Assembly (NCBI GenBank): GCA_015680685.1
Contig: MNCI01020980.1
Coordinates: 396,541 to 460,540 of the forward strand
Length of the DNA: 64,000 nucleotides
Direction: 5' to 3'
From: Gnetum montanum
Lineage: Eukaryota > Streptophyta > Gnetopsida > Gnetales > Gnetaceae
Shown here: positions 1 to 12,041 of the stretch, one piece after another
Position numbering within the stretch: the stretch's first letter is position 1
Layout: the number at the start of each line of letters is the position of its first letter
Translations under genes and position numbers: made by a program
Notes under the pieces: generated by a model
Database searches by the model: none
Told to the model about the DNA's origin: nothing
The model's input: only the letters and a program-made list of their open reading frames with translations

Positions 1-415
1 TTTATTAACAACTAGAAATAAATTGTTTAATTCAATTGCATTAAAATAAAGAAGAAAGTAAAATGAATTAAAGAAAATATTAATCTATTCTCAATGCTGC
101 AAGGATTGTCAAAAGAGTTTATTTTATTTTTGTGACATTATTGCACTCAGGTACATCAATGCTTGAATAAAGAACTGTACACACTTAGACTCCTTCTATG
201 GGCACTCAGAAAATATTTTAACTTTGAGGAAAAGAAACAACAAAAGCTTTGCTACTTTGACTAGAAAATGACCAAAAACTAATTGTGAAAGCTGGAGCCT
301 AGGCGTGGTATTTATAGACTTAGGGTATATACCTTGACGTCGTGTACACGACATCACATCAAGGCCTCAACATCGTGTACCCGACATCAAAGTAGATGTA
401 AAACATGTTTCATCA
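1..415 (-). repeat. Partial LTR of Athila-like element G1
   Basis: This is an LTR of the G family, cut by the window edge. Positions 90-330 closely match 2260-2470 in the solo LTR and 24850-25070 in the G2 LTR. A TATA-like element on the minus strand lies at 309-317, and the palindrome TCGTGTACACGA lies just upstream of it (higher coordinates). The LTR ends in CATCA at 415, as in the other two copies. The next bases (416-424), read on the minus strand, are the G-rich ATGGGGGTA, a plausible polypurine tract. The element therefore reads leftward and this is its 3' LTR. Confidence 0.7.
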
Positions 416-1695
416 TACCCCCATGATTGAATGAAAACTCATCCTTGAGTGGAAAAGGAGCAGGAACAAGTTCTTTACAAAGCTTATTAGGTAGGTATGG
501 GATTATTGACTGACATTACAAATTGACTTAGATGGAATAGATAGACTCTGAGTGCCCAAGTGTACGGAATTACAATTTTTACAAAATGGGGTGTTCATGA
601 TAAGAGAAGTGAACACCCTAGATAACACTAACATTCAACGCCTCTTGGCAGTAGAAGAATGAGAGAGAGAAAAGAGATCCAACGATCACTAATGGTCCTC
701 ATTATGTGGTACTGCTGCATCAACCTTGGTAAAAATAGTCCCACTTCTAGTCCATGCTTCCCACTATAATCATAACAGAATCATGAATTAGTATGCAATG
801 TGTAACACATAGTGGTTAAATGCCTTATCTCGTCACAGGTTACACTTGGCTAAGTTGTGATTGCAGTAGATTGGTTTCTTCAGTAGTATTAGTAGGAAGG
901 TCAACAAATAAGGTAAATTAGATAAGTAATCCATTAAATTTGGAAAAAGCTCAACACAAGGAAATATTTGAAGAGGGAATAAAAGTTCTCAACAATAAAA
1001 AGATGAATTCACTAAAAACTATTGTAAAGATATGTATAATTGGATGTTATTAATAGGGTAAACAAAAGAGAATTTGATTGTAAAAATGGCTAAGGTTAAA
1101 GAACTTAACTAACCCAACCAAAAGATATGCAAGTGGGTCCTCTCCAAAGCAGGCACAAGCCTCTTATGCCCTTGCATAAATTCAAACCAAAGAGTCCATG
1201 GGCTCCATGGATGATTAATGGTTATAGAAGGTTAAGTACACAAACCTAAAAGAAACTAATTAATAATTTCGACACATCAAACCAAAATATGAAACTGGTA
1301 ATGAGGTGAGACATGGAAAGCATAGATGGATGAAAGAGAGAGTGGAATGGAGTTCCTAATTATGATCACATGAAGTCCCTTGTGGATTTTATGGTTAAAT
1401 GACTTAATAGGATCCATCCTTAATCTAGACCAAAACCAAATACATTCAATGACTTCACATCATCATTTTAGGACTAATCCATCCCTTGAGACCAAGAGCA
1501 CTCCCACAGAACAACCAACATTCCTTATTACAGAAGAAGGCCTTAGTTAGAGGGGACTAGTCCCATAACCAGTGCTTGTAGCCTATTTATTCCATTTAAG
1601 GGGTGTGCTTTCAATTTCCATTATTTTTTTTGAAATGGGAACCACACCATGCAAGGACACATACATTTATTTTATCCAAAGGGATGCTTTGAATT

Positions 1696-1700
1696 CTCAT
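1696..1700. repeat. Target-site duplication CTCAT, left copy
   Basis: CTCAT directly precedes the solo LTR and is repeated at 2616-2620. The undisturbed version of this site appears in the repeat of G2 near 25658 as ...cctcatcat.... Confidence 0.8.
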
Positions 1701-2615
1701 TGATGAGCGGCGAGGTACCCCTATGCTCAACAATACGAATACGAGCATTTCACGCATGATCTAGTTGAATTCCAAGGACTAAGTGCTTATGCACCTTTGT
1801 GGAGAAAGGACGGGTTAGTTGATCGTTGGTTTCCCAAGCTTACCTGTATGTCATGATTATATGGTTAAGTAAACTTGAGGCATATGATTTTTATAGCTTT
1901 TATGTTTTTATGTCTTGCGCTAGTAGGGAAGGAGAGAGGTAACTAAGTGACTAATTTAACTTAACTACTCATTAACTAAGTTCTAATTAATCCTAACACT
2001 AGCATGCGTTCCCACTTGCCTTACACATTTTGAACCAGTGCAACATTGCTAGGATTACCAAACACTAATTGTTACTAGGTTATCAAGAGTTACACGCATG
2101 TTCGAAGTGGTCGTGCTTGTGTAATTTAACGATTTGCTTAATTTATCAAAATGAATTGCTATGCTAATAACAAAAATGTAAAGTGCATAAAATAAAATAA
2201 AATAAAATAAATGCATAAGAAAATAAAATAAAAAAAATGCGTACGAAAACAAATCTCAAGTGCTGCAAGGATGAATCGAAGAGCTCGTCTTTATTACCGT
2301 ACACAAGGTGTGCTCAAGTACACAATGCTCGAATAAAGATCCATCAACACTTAGACGTCTTGCTATGGGTACTCGGAAAATACTCTAACTTTCAAACAGA
2401 ATACAAGAGTTTTGCTACTTGACTGCTAAAAGAATTCCTCCCAATTGTGTGCCTCATCACTATATTTATAGGCTTGGGAGAAACTACTCTAATAATTAGA
2501 GTAATCACTCTAATAATTAGAATAACTGCTAGAGTAACCACTCTAATAATTAGAGGAACTGTTAGAGTACCCACTCTACTAATTAGAATAACTACTCAAG
2601 TAACCGCTCTCATCA
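1701..2615 (-). repeat. Solo LTR (G family) with 5-bp target duplication
   Basis: A single 915-bp LTR begins TGATGAG and ends CATCA, flanked by the direct repeat CTCAT at 1696-1700 and 2616-2620. Its start matches the G2 LTR at 24346. The TATA-like element is on the minus strand at 2463-2470. Just upstream of it are repeats built around CTCTAATAATTAGAG (about 2490-2600). The sequence on either side rejoins into the 80-bp repeat of G1, so this is an insertion into G1 that was later reduced by LTR-LTR recombination. Confidence 0.85.
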
Positions 2616-3772
2616 CTCATCATTTTTTTGTTTTTTTTTCTAATGAGAACTAAACCATGCAAGGATGCATGCATTTATTTTGTCCAAGGGGTGTGCTTTG
2701 AATTTTCATCATTTTTTTCTGATGAGAACCACACCATGCAAGGACTTATTCAACTTCCTTTTATTGGATGCCATGGAATGATAAGAAATTCATGAAAATA
2801 CACATGCACCTAGGCAAACAAAAAAGAACAAAGAATAGTAAATCCCCTTGAAGCCACACCCTATTCAAACCTTTAAATCCTTTTCAAGTTTGGAAACTAC
2901 CAAAGTCAAAAATTTATTAAAGTTTCATTAATGAAAAAGGGATAGCACATTTTCAGAACAAGGAAAACCATAGTGTTTGTGGATGGGTGGATGCTATGGA
3001 CTCATTGCCTATTACATGAAAAAGAAACCATGTCCTAATTATTTGTAACAAAATTCAAAGCCATAAACTAGACACTAGCAATCAAATAGCAAAAATAGTA
3101 CATACCATCAAGTAATGCATTATCATTGTACCTGGCACTTATTAGGAAAAAGTTAGAAAATTTTGCCAAATAAAATATAAAAGAAAGTGTAAAATATTTA
3201 AGAAATAGAAAATTTATTAACGATGGTGTAAAAAAAAATTAGAAAAGATTAATAACATAAAAAAAAATGTAAAATAAAGAATGTGTAAAACAAAAAGATG
3301 TAAAACAAAAAATGTATAAAACAAAAAGAATTGAAAAACTAAGAAGCCACGTGTATGGTTAATATGCTTGGCCATCTCCCCCATGACTAAGTTGGAAGGA
3401 GGAGATCTGAAATATGGAGTGTGGTTGTCCATTTTATGAGGTGCTTGTAGTGTTAGATGGGTTATGCTCATGGAAAGGATTAATTTGTTGAATGTTGACC
3501 AACTATTTCTTGTTTGGGCTTTCAGGTTTATAGATCATCATGACCTATGAAGGAAAAGTTTCATAAATGATGTAAGGTCCTTCCCACAAGATTTGGAACT
3601 TAGTTTGTTAAGGTACATGTGTGGGGTTCTAATAGAGAATCTTATCTCTTGATTGAAATTTGACTTTTCTAATTTTTAGGTCGTGATGCTTTTTGGTATA
3701 GGCCTTGTACAACTTGTTAGATGATAAGGCTACTAATCAATTTTTTTCTAGTAGGTTGAGATTCATTAATCT

Positions 3773-3985
3773 TTATTTTTTGGCTAGACTCAAGTTAAGG
3801 TCAAGGTCATAATTTGTTGAAAGTGTATGGAGCTTAAATTGAATAGGAAGTATTGGTAATTTTCTGTACAAAAGCTCATAGGGAGAATAGCCTCTAGGAA
3901 GTTTCCATGTTAAGTGGTAGGCCCAAAGGACACCATTGAGTTTTGTGCTCCAATCCTTCCTATACTTGCTAATAGTTCTTATTAG
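3773..3985 (-). pseudogene. G1 integrase fragment, cut by element D
   Basis: This is a relic of the Ty3/gypsy integrase, the enzyme that joins the cDNA copy to host DNA. The translation has the motif KDWSTKLNGVLWAYHLTW followed by SPYELLYRKLPILP, typical of the region after the catalytic core. The same reading is at 26900-27060 in G2. The frame stops matching at 3986, where the LTR of D starts; the intact G2 sequence continues with the integrase core at that point. Not functional. Confidence 0.85.
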
Positions 3986-5710
3986 TGTGCTGACCAAAAT
4001 CATCAACGTGAGGCTGGAAGGGAAAAAAATGCTGAAAGATTACCCAAGAGACACAGCTAACCCTGCCTTTGTGTGAGGGCAAGCTGGAAAAGAAAACGAA
4101 GGCAGAGTGCCTTGGATGGTTTGCACGTAAATCAACCAAGGACTTCCTCGAGCATAAGCTATGGCTTGTGTTGGGGTTATCGTAACTGAATGAAATACGA
4201 AATGTAAAAAAAGTGTAAAACTACGACGACTTATGAAGAAATGTAAAATCGATCAAAATTGAGCAAATAATATAATGGAAGGCAATAATGAGTTGTATTG
4301 TATTACTTAAAAAGGATGTGCATCGGTCAAAGCGTAGCTGCATGTGTGGATGGAAAGTCAAGTGCTAAGCCTTGAGGGGATGTGTTCAAAGGTGCTTGGA
4401 TGCTAGGAGTCACGTGCACATGAGCATCCAAAGTTTCTAGTCAATGCTCCCAAATCTGTCAACCTTCAAAATTGCCCACCCCATTTATGTAAATGGATAG
4501 GGTATTTATAAGGTTTAGCTAGGCTCAGGTGTGGAATTCATGGATGAGATCAATGGTTGAGAGGTGAGAGGGAAATGAATCGTGTGACACATGTTTGATG
4601 GACAGCTGTGTGTGAATTGGATGTGCATGGGTAGGCTACGTTCTTGATCGGATGCACTGTATCTTATAGTGTGTGTTGGCTTATGCAAGCTATCTTATGC
4701 CCCTAAAAGTAGATACAATTTGGAGCGTAAGAGCTTGACAAGTTCACAAATAGTGAAAATTCACAACAAAAATGATAGTGTACAATAAGAGAAATTGACT
4801 CTGGCTCGTTTGGAACTTCTCAATCCATGGATTGACTGCTGCAAGGTGTTGATGTGAGTGGTTTTGTGGCTGTTTGAGGCATTTCTATTTCGCAAAAGCT
4901 TCCAGTGTGAGTTCATTCTATCTTGGCATGTCCTCAGCATGTGTTTGGCATGTTTTTGACTGGGCGTTATCAGTACTCACGCTGGACTCATGTTGCTAGT
5001 GTGAGTTGAACATGGCCTCAACGTGAGTGAGATGAAAATGATGCATTTCACACCAATTTTTGATCTTTGAAGCCTATTATTTGAGTGCAAAAGTTGCCTG
5101 ACTATGGTTGACCCTGAGAGTGAACTAGATGCTAATAATTGAGCTTGGGTGTGCCTTGATTTGAGCCACTTTTGGTAGCTCACGCTGGACTCATGCTACT
5201 AGCGTGAGCTGAGCGTGTCCCCAGCGTGACCAGAGCATGAGTAACAAAATCTTTGTGATTTTAGACTTGAATTCTAGAATTATGGAGGTTGGGATTTGCA
5301 GTAATCATCAATGGATTTGAGGTCGATTTGCACCTTCAAATTCAGACCATTTTAACTTGGTTTTGAGGCTCTTAGAGTTCGTTCACACTAGGCATGATCA
5401 GCACTCATGCTGCCAGCGTGACCTCAGCGTGACCTAGGAAAATTTATGTAATCTGGCCTAAAATCTGAACTCCTAAATGCTGGAACTTGAAGTGGATAAT
5501 AGTAGCCTCATGAAGATGACTTGCACCCTTAGATTGGATCCTATTTGACTTGATCTTGGAGTCGTTGGAGTTTCTCACGCTGAGGGTAAGCCTAGCTTGA
5601 CAAGCCTAGCATGAGTTCCATGCCTTAGTTAAATTTTTGCCTCCCAAAAGCTCAAAAGGCTCTGAATTGTTCTAGTTTCAAAGTGTTAGGCCAAAATTAG
5701 TGATGTTTCA
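3986..5710 (-). repeat. 3' LTR of element D
   Basis: The 1725-bp LTR begins TGTGCTGACC (compare TGTATTGCC in A) and ends GATGTTTCA. Positions 4008-4200 match the A and H LTRs. The TATA-like element is on the minus strand at 4503-4510. The U3 part (about 4970-5640) is filled with repeats of the type CACGCTGGACTC and AGCGTGACC. Only one LTR of D is present, so its insertion age cannot be estimated. Confidence 0.8.
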
Positions 5711-5727
5711 TTGGCCCCTCTTTGTTG
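5711..5727 (-). other. Polypurine tract of D
   Basis: Read on the minus strand this is CAACAAAGAGGGGCCAA, directly before the TG of the 3' LTR. The same tract occupies the same place in A (37014-37030) and, slightly altered, in H (31508-31524). Polypurine tracts prime plus-strand DNA synthesis, and the position fixes the element's direction. Confidence 0.8.
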
Positions 5728-7230
5728 ACGTCTGAAGGAATCCACCCGAGAGGCATCGACAAAGAAGTAAAAAACACCACGACCAACCAAGTACCAAACA
5801 TTGTCCATTGGCCCCTGGTTGGACGTCATCGCACCGTATTCAAAAGTACATGAGATTGGGGAAATGCAGTTTCAAGATGCAAGGAGATTGGTTGTAACCG
5901 GGGGAAATTAGGAGTTGATTGTGGGAGAGGAATGTTCTCATGTGAACAAGCCATGTTTTAGTCCTTGTCAGTAGCCAGTGTTTAGCAGACTTGGAACTAA
6001 GACATAGGAGGTGCGTTCTTTGGAGAAACGAGACTCTTGTAGAGTGTTTACGGGAGCTCATTGTAAATAACCAAAGCCATGCAATGATGTGCAACATGAT
6101 CATTTGTGACATGAGTGTAACTATTTTTCCAAGACAATTGCCTTCCCACCTAGGGCTTGTATGAGAAGAGCCAATGGTCTTTGGTCTATGATGTCAACGA
6201 GGTCATGAAGACCTTTTCCATGCATTTTTCTCTCTTTTTTTTTATTTCTTATTTGGTTTTTATTTGTTTGTTCCTTTGTTCTTTTTGAAAGAGCTTGCTT
6301 TCAATATTGTACTCGTGATCATGCTCTTGCATTTGTATCATGTACCGTGTACTGTGTTTTGCATCACAACTGCTTAGAGAATCACCGTGTGCAATAGTGT
6401 ATCAAGAGCTTTGGGATTAGTAGAATGTATCAAAGGGGTGTAATTGAATAGGATAAGGGGGACATGATGGGGAATAGGAAATGTATTAGGAGTTAAGAAT
6501 GTACTTATGAACAGATTGATTAACCCAGTTGCATCAGGAAGAATGTGATACCTTGTCATTGTGATGAAGTGCATCTGTGCACGAACGCCTTAGGTGTGTC
6601 ATCTTGCAAACAAAACTCCAAGAAGATAAGAAAACCACAAATAATTCTATTAGCTAAGCACTTTAAACTTGAAAACAACAAGGAGATGGAGCCACCATGC
6701 GCAATTTCAAAGTAGACAGAGTCATGAACAACATTAGCTTCATCAGGGTCTATGAGAAAAATTATGCAGCAAGTCTTTATGGAGCATGTACAGCTAATTG
6801 CAGCAACGTATCTTGCTTGGTTTTCAATGATGTCGCCAGTTTATAGTCTTAGCAAACTATTGCTGGTTAGTTTCATGTCATAACCCTTTGGATGGTGCCA
6901 GTTTAGTGTCGTAGCGGATGGTGCAGTGCTAGTTTATAGTTGTAGTGGACTATGAAGAGGCAAACCATTTTATAGTCTTAGTGGACTTTGCATGCTAGTG
7001 TAACATCATGGTAGACAAATGTGGTAGTTTAGTGTCATACGGGATGAAGCTTTGTGGTATTAGTTTACTGTCATGACGCTAGGACACTCTATGGTGCCAG
7101 TTTCAAGTCATAGCCCCAGGACCATTTTGTGGTATCGGTTTTAGGTTGTGATGCAAGGACTGTTCTATGGTATCAATTTTAGGTCATGATGCAAGGACCA
7201 TTACACACCTCAAGTTCATCAGACATAATA
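5728..7230 (-). mobile_element. D 3' noncoding region with minisatellite
   Basis: No gene is visible between the integrase and the polypurine tract. The stretch matches 31525-33064 (H) and, more weakly, 37031-38480 (A). From about 6840 to 7210 it holds diverged units of the AGTTTATAGTC...GGAC minisatellite. Short ORFs here are not shared in frame with the relatives and are taken as chance. Confidence 0.6.
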
Positions 7231-8400
7231 CCATTTCAAGTACAATGATTTGTGGGATTAACGAACTTGTTCCTGTCCATGTCAGCAAGTTTGAATGCTT
7301 CATTATTGTACGCCTTGGTGACTAAGTAAGGCCCTTCCTAGTTGGCTGAGAATTTATTAGGGTGATCATGGATGACCTTAAGGACTAAGTCTCCTTCCTT
7401 GATTGGGTGCTTATGTAGATTTTTTTGGTGTCATTGTTGTTGTTGTTTCTAGTACCACTCGATCTGATTAAGCATTCGCACCCATTCTTCCTCCACTGAG
7501 TCAAGGTCAGCAATGTGCAATTCATTGCTTTGGATTTCATTGAGGAGGCTCGAGAGAGCTATTCGCAACGAGGGAACTTGTAACTCCAAAGGTAAAATAG
7601 CTTCAGATCTATATACAAGACTATATGGAGTTTTACCTGTAGATGTTCGATGTGTCGTTCTGTATGCCCATAATACGTAGACTAATTGTTTGTGCCATTG
7701 CCTCTTGCTCTGATTTAGCATCTTTTTAAGCACCATGATGATAGTTTTGTTTGTAGCCTCTACTTGACCATTGCTCTATGGGTAGTAAGGTGACGAGAAT
7801 GCATGTTTAATACACTGGCTTTCATGGAAACTTTTAGTATTTGCACTATTGAACTGTGGCCCATTGTCAGAAACGATGGTCATCGGGATACCAAAATGGG
7901 TCACGATGTTTTCTAGTATGAAAGTGCAAACATGCTTAGAAGTGGTCTTCCTAAGGAGAATAACTTCCACCCACTTTGTGAAGTATTCAATAGCAGTGAT
8001 AATGAAGCTATGCCCTATGGAACATTTTGGTGTTATCAGTTCAATGATGTCTAATTCCCATCTTTGGAATGGCCATGTGACTTGTGTTGTGTGCAATTCA
8101 TTAGGTGGCACATGTATTAGGTTACCATGCCTTTGGCAAATGTTACATGTCCTGACCTTGGAGAAGTAATCATACTTCATGTGTGGCCAGTAGTAGCCCA
8201 AGCACCTAATTTTTGTTGCCATTGCTTTGGGTGCTATGTGCCCTCCACAAAGTCCTTCATGGACTTGTTCTACAATCATTTGACCATCGATGCTACTAAC
8301 GCATATCAACAGAATGCCTTCATAGGATTTGTGACATAATGTGTCTCCTATTAATGCATATTGCTGAGAGCGCTTTTGGATTGCGTCCTTTTGAGAATTT
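7231..8400 (-). pseudogene. D integrase, with in-frame stops
   Basis: Integrase of a Tat-type element. Reading leftward, an HHCC zinc-binding part (EQVHEGLCGGHIA ... CNICQRH) is followed by the catalytic core. The first catalytic Asp is in WELDIIEL, the second in IVSDNGPQF and the Glu in SNGQVEATNK. The post-core motif LWAYRTTHRTSTGKTPYSLV lies in 7449-7736. A stop (CAG to TAG) near 7770 splits the core, and there are changes at otherwise fixed sites (WGLD to WELD). The C-terminal part runs to about 7231. Inactive as it stands. Confidence 0.85.
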
Positions 8401-9540
8401 GTCAAATGTTGTGGAGGTTCGCCTTGTAGAAGGTACTCTTTTATATCATTGTACCATTCTGTTGCATGTGTTGTGCTAACAGATGCTATGGGCACTTCAT
8501 TGAGAGCGTCAATTATGGGTTTGGCACAATTTTTTATAGAACTAGGCAACACATGGAACATTTCAAGTGTCATGGTTAGGGCTAGTGTAGCAAGTGCATC
8601 GACAATGGTGTTTTTGCTTCTAGGGACATGCTATACATCCATGTCTACTAACTGCTTTAGCAGATGTTTGGTCAAATCATAATATGGTTGCAAGTGGAGA
8701 TCCTTACATGCATAAACCTCTATGACTTGATTAATGACTAACTACAAATCGCCTCAAACTACAAGATGTGCGACTCCTGAAGTCAATGTTGCCAGAAGAC
8801 CTCTAAGAAGACCTTTGTATTCCGCCACATTATTGGTACAAGAAAGGTTAATCGGTAGGCGAAAGGTCAAATTTCTCCAGAAGGATATGTTAAAATGGCT
8901 GTAGCACTTCCTCCTTGGGAAGTTGAAGCTCCATTGAAATAAAGGATTGCCTCGTAGTTATCAGGTACAGTATCTATAATATTAACATTCTCGTCGAGGA
9001 ATTCAGGCTTAATCATTGCTTGGTCATGTGTTGGCAAGACGGTTAATTGTGTGGCTATTGCTTAACCTTTTGTGGAGGATTGAGCAACATAGTTTAGGTC
9101 AAACTCCATGGTTATTGCTTTCCATCTAACTATCCTACTTGACTCGTAAATGTTGTTAGTGATGGCGCGAAGCACATTATTCTTGCAAATGATGTAGACT
9201 TGATTACGGAAGGGATAATGCCATCATTTCTTCAAGGAGAAGATGAGGGCAAGGCGTAATTTCTCTACGTTATTGTATCGTTATTCATAGGCAATTAGAG
9301 TGTGGCTTGAGTAATAAATAGGGATCTCAATTCCATCTTTACATTTTTGGTAGAGCATCAATGCAATGGAAGAATCAAAGGTTGCAAGGTAGATGTAGAA
9401 GGTTTTATCACTCTATGGGGGATAAAATGTCAACAGTTGGGCCAGCTCTTGCTTTATGTTTTTGAATGCTTCTTGGCACTGTTGAGTCCATTGAAAATGC
9501 ACATTCTTTTGTACAAGGTGTTGCATGGGACTCAACTTAT
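8401..9540 (-). pseudogene. D RNase H region (two RNase H domains), decayed
   Basis: Between RT and integrase, by alignment to A (39600-40780), lie a gypsy-type RNase H and a second, archaeal-type RNase H. Both are broken by stops and frame changes. Fragments such as NSCTN..AEY-like sequence around 8830 and the connection segment TEWYNDIKEYLLQGE near 8420-8450 are recognisable. Limits are approximate. Two RNase H domains after RT are a known mark of the Tat lineage. Confidence 0.6.
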
Positions 9541-9543
9541 TTG

Positions 9544-10265
9544 TTAGTTTTGTAATAAAGCATCTAATGAATTGTAGCCTACCTTGCAGACCACGTAGTT
9601 CGGTAAGGTTTTTAGTGGTTTCATGTTAATTATTGCCTTAAACTTGTTAGGGTGTACTCGTATCCTTGTTTTAGAGACTACAAAGCCAAGCATTTTACCC
9701 ATTTTGACACCAAAGACACACTTCTTTAGATTGAGTCTAAGGTCATGTTTGAGACAACATTTAAGCACTAAATCTAGATCTCTTACATGTTGTTCGGTTG
9801 TTTTAGATTTAATCGCGATGTCGTCAACGTAATCATTGGGCAAATTGAGCATGTAATCACTAAATATATATGTCATTGCTCGTTGATATGTAGTGCCTAC
9901 ATTTTTAAGACCAAATGACATCATCATATAGTAGAATGTGCCCTAAGGTGTCATGAAGGTTGTTCTGAGTTGATGTTCTGGGTTGATTCTTATTTGGTTG
10001 TATCCTGAAAATCCATCCATAAAGGATAACAGTGCATGCCTAGCAGTTGTGTCAATAAGTTGATCGATACTAGGTAGCGGGAAGTCATCTTTTATAGTGG
10101 CTGTGCTAAGATCACAGAAGTCAATGCATATACGTATACTACCGTTCTTCTTATGGACTACAACAATGTTTGATACCCAATTGAAATAGTCAACGACTCG
10201 GATGAAACTATCTTGCTAGAGTTTTGTGATTTCCTCACGGACTGCTAATGCTACTTTAGGTCTAA
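9544..10265 (-). pseudogene. D reverse transcriptase, with in-frame stops
   Basis: Reverse transcriptase, which copies element RNA to DNA. The catalytic motif NDYVDD is at 9820-9834. Upstream are FSGYNQIRI, PEHQLRTTFMTP and FGLKNVGTTYQRAM, and downstream the LRLNLKKCVFGV and GFVVS motifs. The open part is 9544-9927; the N-terminal half continues to about 10265 with stops (one within MTP.GTFYY, TGG to TAG). It closely matches RT of A at 40790-41510. Confidence 0.85.
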
Positions 10266-10269
10266 CCTT

Positions 10270-10692
10270 TCATACCTTTTCCTTCACCGGTTTGACTTTT
10301 GCATTAAGAATAATGTTATGTTGGACAATTTGAGGGTCCAACCCTAGCATGTCATTATATGAGCATGCAAATATTTTTATATTGTTTGTCAGTACTCGAG
10401 TGATGTCATTGACGAGTTGTGAGTCCAGTAGGGCACTTAGTTTTAATGTTTTAGTTTTGTCATTGGATATAGTAATGGGGATTTCAACAAGAGGATCTCT
10501 GGTGATATTATCAACCTCTAGATCTAAAGTCTTAGCCACATTTTTAGGCTGGTCTGACATTTCCTGAGTGGAGGCTATGAAATTAGTATAAGCGGATGGG
10601 TCTAGATCCAAGGATTCTAGATTAATTATCCTTTTTACTTCCTTATGTGGTCCACTAAGAGATAGTGTTGAAAAGATATTCTTGGTGGCCAT
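10270..10692 (-). CDS. D pol N-terminal leader upstream of RT
   Basis: This 140-codon open frame directly precedes RT and matches 41649-41960 in A. Shared landmarks are DLEVDNITRDPL.EIPIT and, near the end, GLDPQIVQHNIILN, which marks the usual segment just upstream of RT in Tat polyproteins. No catalytic motif is expected here. The start Met (MATKN) is plausible, since an antisense-gene region replaces the usual protease neighbour on this side. The frame ends with a stop just before RT. Confidence 0.65.
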   Translation of the reverse strand: MATKNIFSTLSLSGPHKEVKRIINLESLDLDPSAYTNFIASTQEMSDQPKNVAKTLDLEVDNITRDPLVEIPITISNDKTKTLKLSALLDSQLVNDITRVLTNNIKIFACSYNDMLGLDPQIVQHNIILNAKVKPVKEKV

Positions 10693-11393
10693 GTGCTTGC
10701 TCCTACCAATTTAAACCAGGAGCGAAGTGAGTGACATTTACTTGACGAAGAAATTGTTAAATGTAAATGGGCATTAGGTAATTAATCTATGTACTAACAA
10801 AATGGCGGAATGTAGTGGTAGTTTAGTGTCATACCTGGACCATATGGCAGTTTTAGGCTATACCGGGCCAGTAATATTCATGTCATTTTGTGTTATGGAT
10901 GAGTGTATGGAATATTGCTAATTTCTATGTTTTGTGTGAACAATAAGTTTATGGGATTTTATAGTCTTATGGATTTTCATGGGTGCCACTATGTATTTTT
11001 ATATATTTATTTTTTTCTATCATCTTGTGTTGATTTTAACCTTTCTCCCCCCTTTTTATTTTTTTTTCTATTTTTAATATTTTGGCCTTATTCCACAAGA
11101 ATAAAATAAGGAGAAATACCATGTAAGGATAAAACAAAGATGACGTAAGTAATAATGTGAGAATGAAAGTTAAACATGGAACATGGTAAATTAAATAAAT
11201 AAAAATAAAGATAAAAATAAAATAAACAAATAAACTAAATTGAAAGTGAACATGGGGGTTAAAAGGGGCTTTGAGTTATTGGGGACGTCACTTGTGATAG
11301 CGTGAGTTCATGTGCATTGAGTTGCAACATGAGCAAGCTAGAGAGTGTAGCATGAGCGTTGGCGTGAGTTATAGCATGAGTTATGGACCAGCA
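10693..11393 (+). mobile_element. D intermodule region upstream of the antisense gene
   Basis: No ORF is supported. At 10800-10875 are two or three copies of the AGTTTA.G(G)..GTC..ACC(G)GG minisatellite that also flanks the antisense gene of A (42060-42170). From 11290 the AGCGTGAG-type repeats begin. The AT-rich stretch at 11170-11240 could contain a promoter, but no clear TATA box like that of A can be named. Confidence 0.45.
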
Positions 11394-11527
11394 ATGAAGG
11401 GCAAAGGGAAAGCAAGTCAAGGCAAAGGAAAGAGGCAAGTGAATTTGGTGTTCATGGAGGAGAGTGAAGAGCTACTTCAATGCCTCCCTCAAGCCAGGAT
11501 TCCAGTATGGGATGGAGCTCTGCGCAT
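11394..11527 (+). pseudogene. Relic of antisense-gene exon 1 in element D
   Basis: This reads opposite to the pol genes of D and matches exon 1 of the antisense gene in A (42636-42766). Both begin Met-(Lys)-Gly-Lys-Gly-Lys and contain a (M/A)EE(S/T)E motif. D then has QCLPQARIPVWD where A has RGLPRLKIPSWP. Both end in phase 2 at a GT (D: CGCAT/GTCC; A: CACAG/GTAGG). Everything after the following intron is lost at the junction with E, so no protein can be made. Confidence 0.7.
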
Positions 11528-12040
11528 GTCCGTTTCTTCTTGTTTCTCTCTAGTATTTTGTGCAGAGTGTTAGTTAGGGCAGCGTGGTCTCTCATGGCCA
11601 CTATTTTCTACTGCACTTTTAGCATGATTTTGGGTTTCTCCACTGTGTTTTGGGGTGTTGGGGCTTGTACTGGGGTTTACAGCTTGCTATATTTTTTGTT
11701 GCTGTTTTTCGAGTATGCGTGGTCGAGTTAGGATGAGTTTGATTTTTTTTTTTCATTTTGCATACCAAGGCGAGCATAGCATGAGTGCCAGGGCAGGCCC
11801 CCAACATGCATTAGCTGTAAATTATAGGGATGCACCTAGCGTGAGTGCCGCAGGGGATGGGCAGTGTGAGTTCCTAGGGAAACCCCAGCCTAAGTTCCAG
11901 GGATGCCTAGTGTGTGTTGCAGGGCAGGCCCCAACGTGAGTGCTAGGGATGTCTAGTGTGCATTGTAGGGCAAGACCTAGCGTGAGTGCTAGGGATGCCT
12001 AGTGTGCATTGCAGGGCAGGCCCTAGCGTGAGTGCCAAAA
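11528..12040 (+). repeat. Remnant of antisense-gene intron 1 with AGCGTGAG repeats (D)
   Basis: Positions 11770-12040 hold tandem units of the type CCTAGCGTGAGTGC...AGGGATGCCTAGTGTGC...GCAGGGCAGGCC. The same place in A (intron 1, 43020-43470) holds GCGTATACGC repeats. The AGCGTGA core is the one found in the D LTR. No splice acceptor or exon 2 remains. Confidence 0.6.
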
Positions 12041-12041
12041 A

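Larger units (their letters stand above)
416..3772 (-). mobile_element. G1 3' noncoding region
   Basis: No coding signal is visible between the 3' LTR of G1 and its integrase relic. Positions 1220-1700 and 2621-3480 match 25150-26500 in G2, which shows both are the same part of one family. The stretch includes copies of a repeat of about 80 bp around 1600-1700 and 2640-2740 (core: accacaccatgcaagga). It is interrupted by a solo LTR at 1701-2615. Positions 416-1210 have no recognised match in G2. Confidence 0.6.
3986..12040 (-). mobile_element. Tat-type LTR retrotransposon D, truncated
   Basis: Element D reads leftward. From left to right it has a 3' LTR (3986-5710), a polypurine tract, a noncoding part with minisatellite, integrase, RNase H domains, RT, a pol leader, and the first exon of an antisense gene. 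The order and sequence match element A (35815-52539) throughout. Gag, protease and the 5' LTR are missing: the similarity ends at about 12040, where element E begins. D is inserted in the integrase of G1; the outer flank of that insertion is not in the window. Confidence 0.85.
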
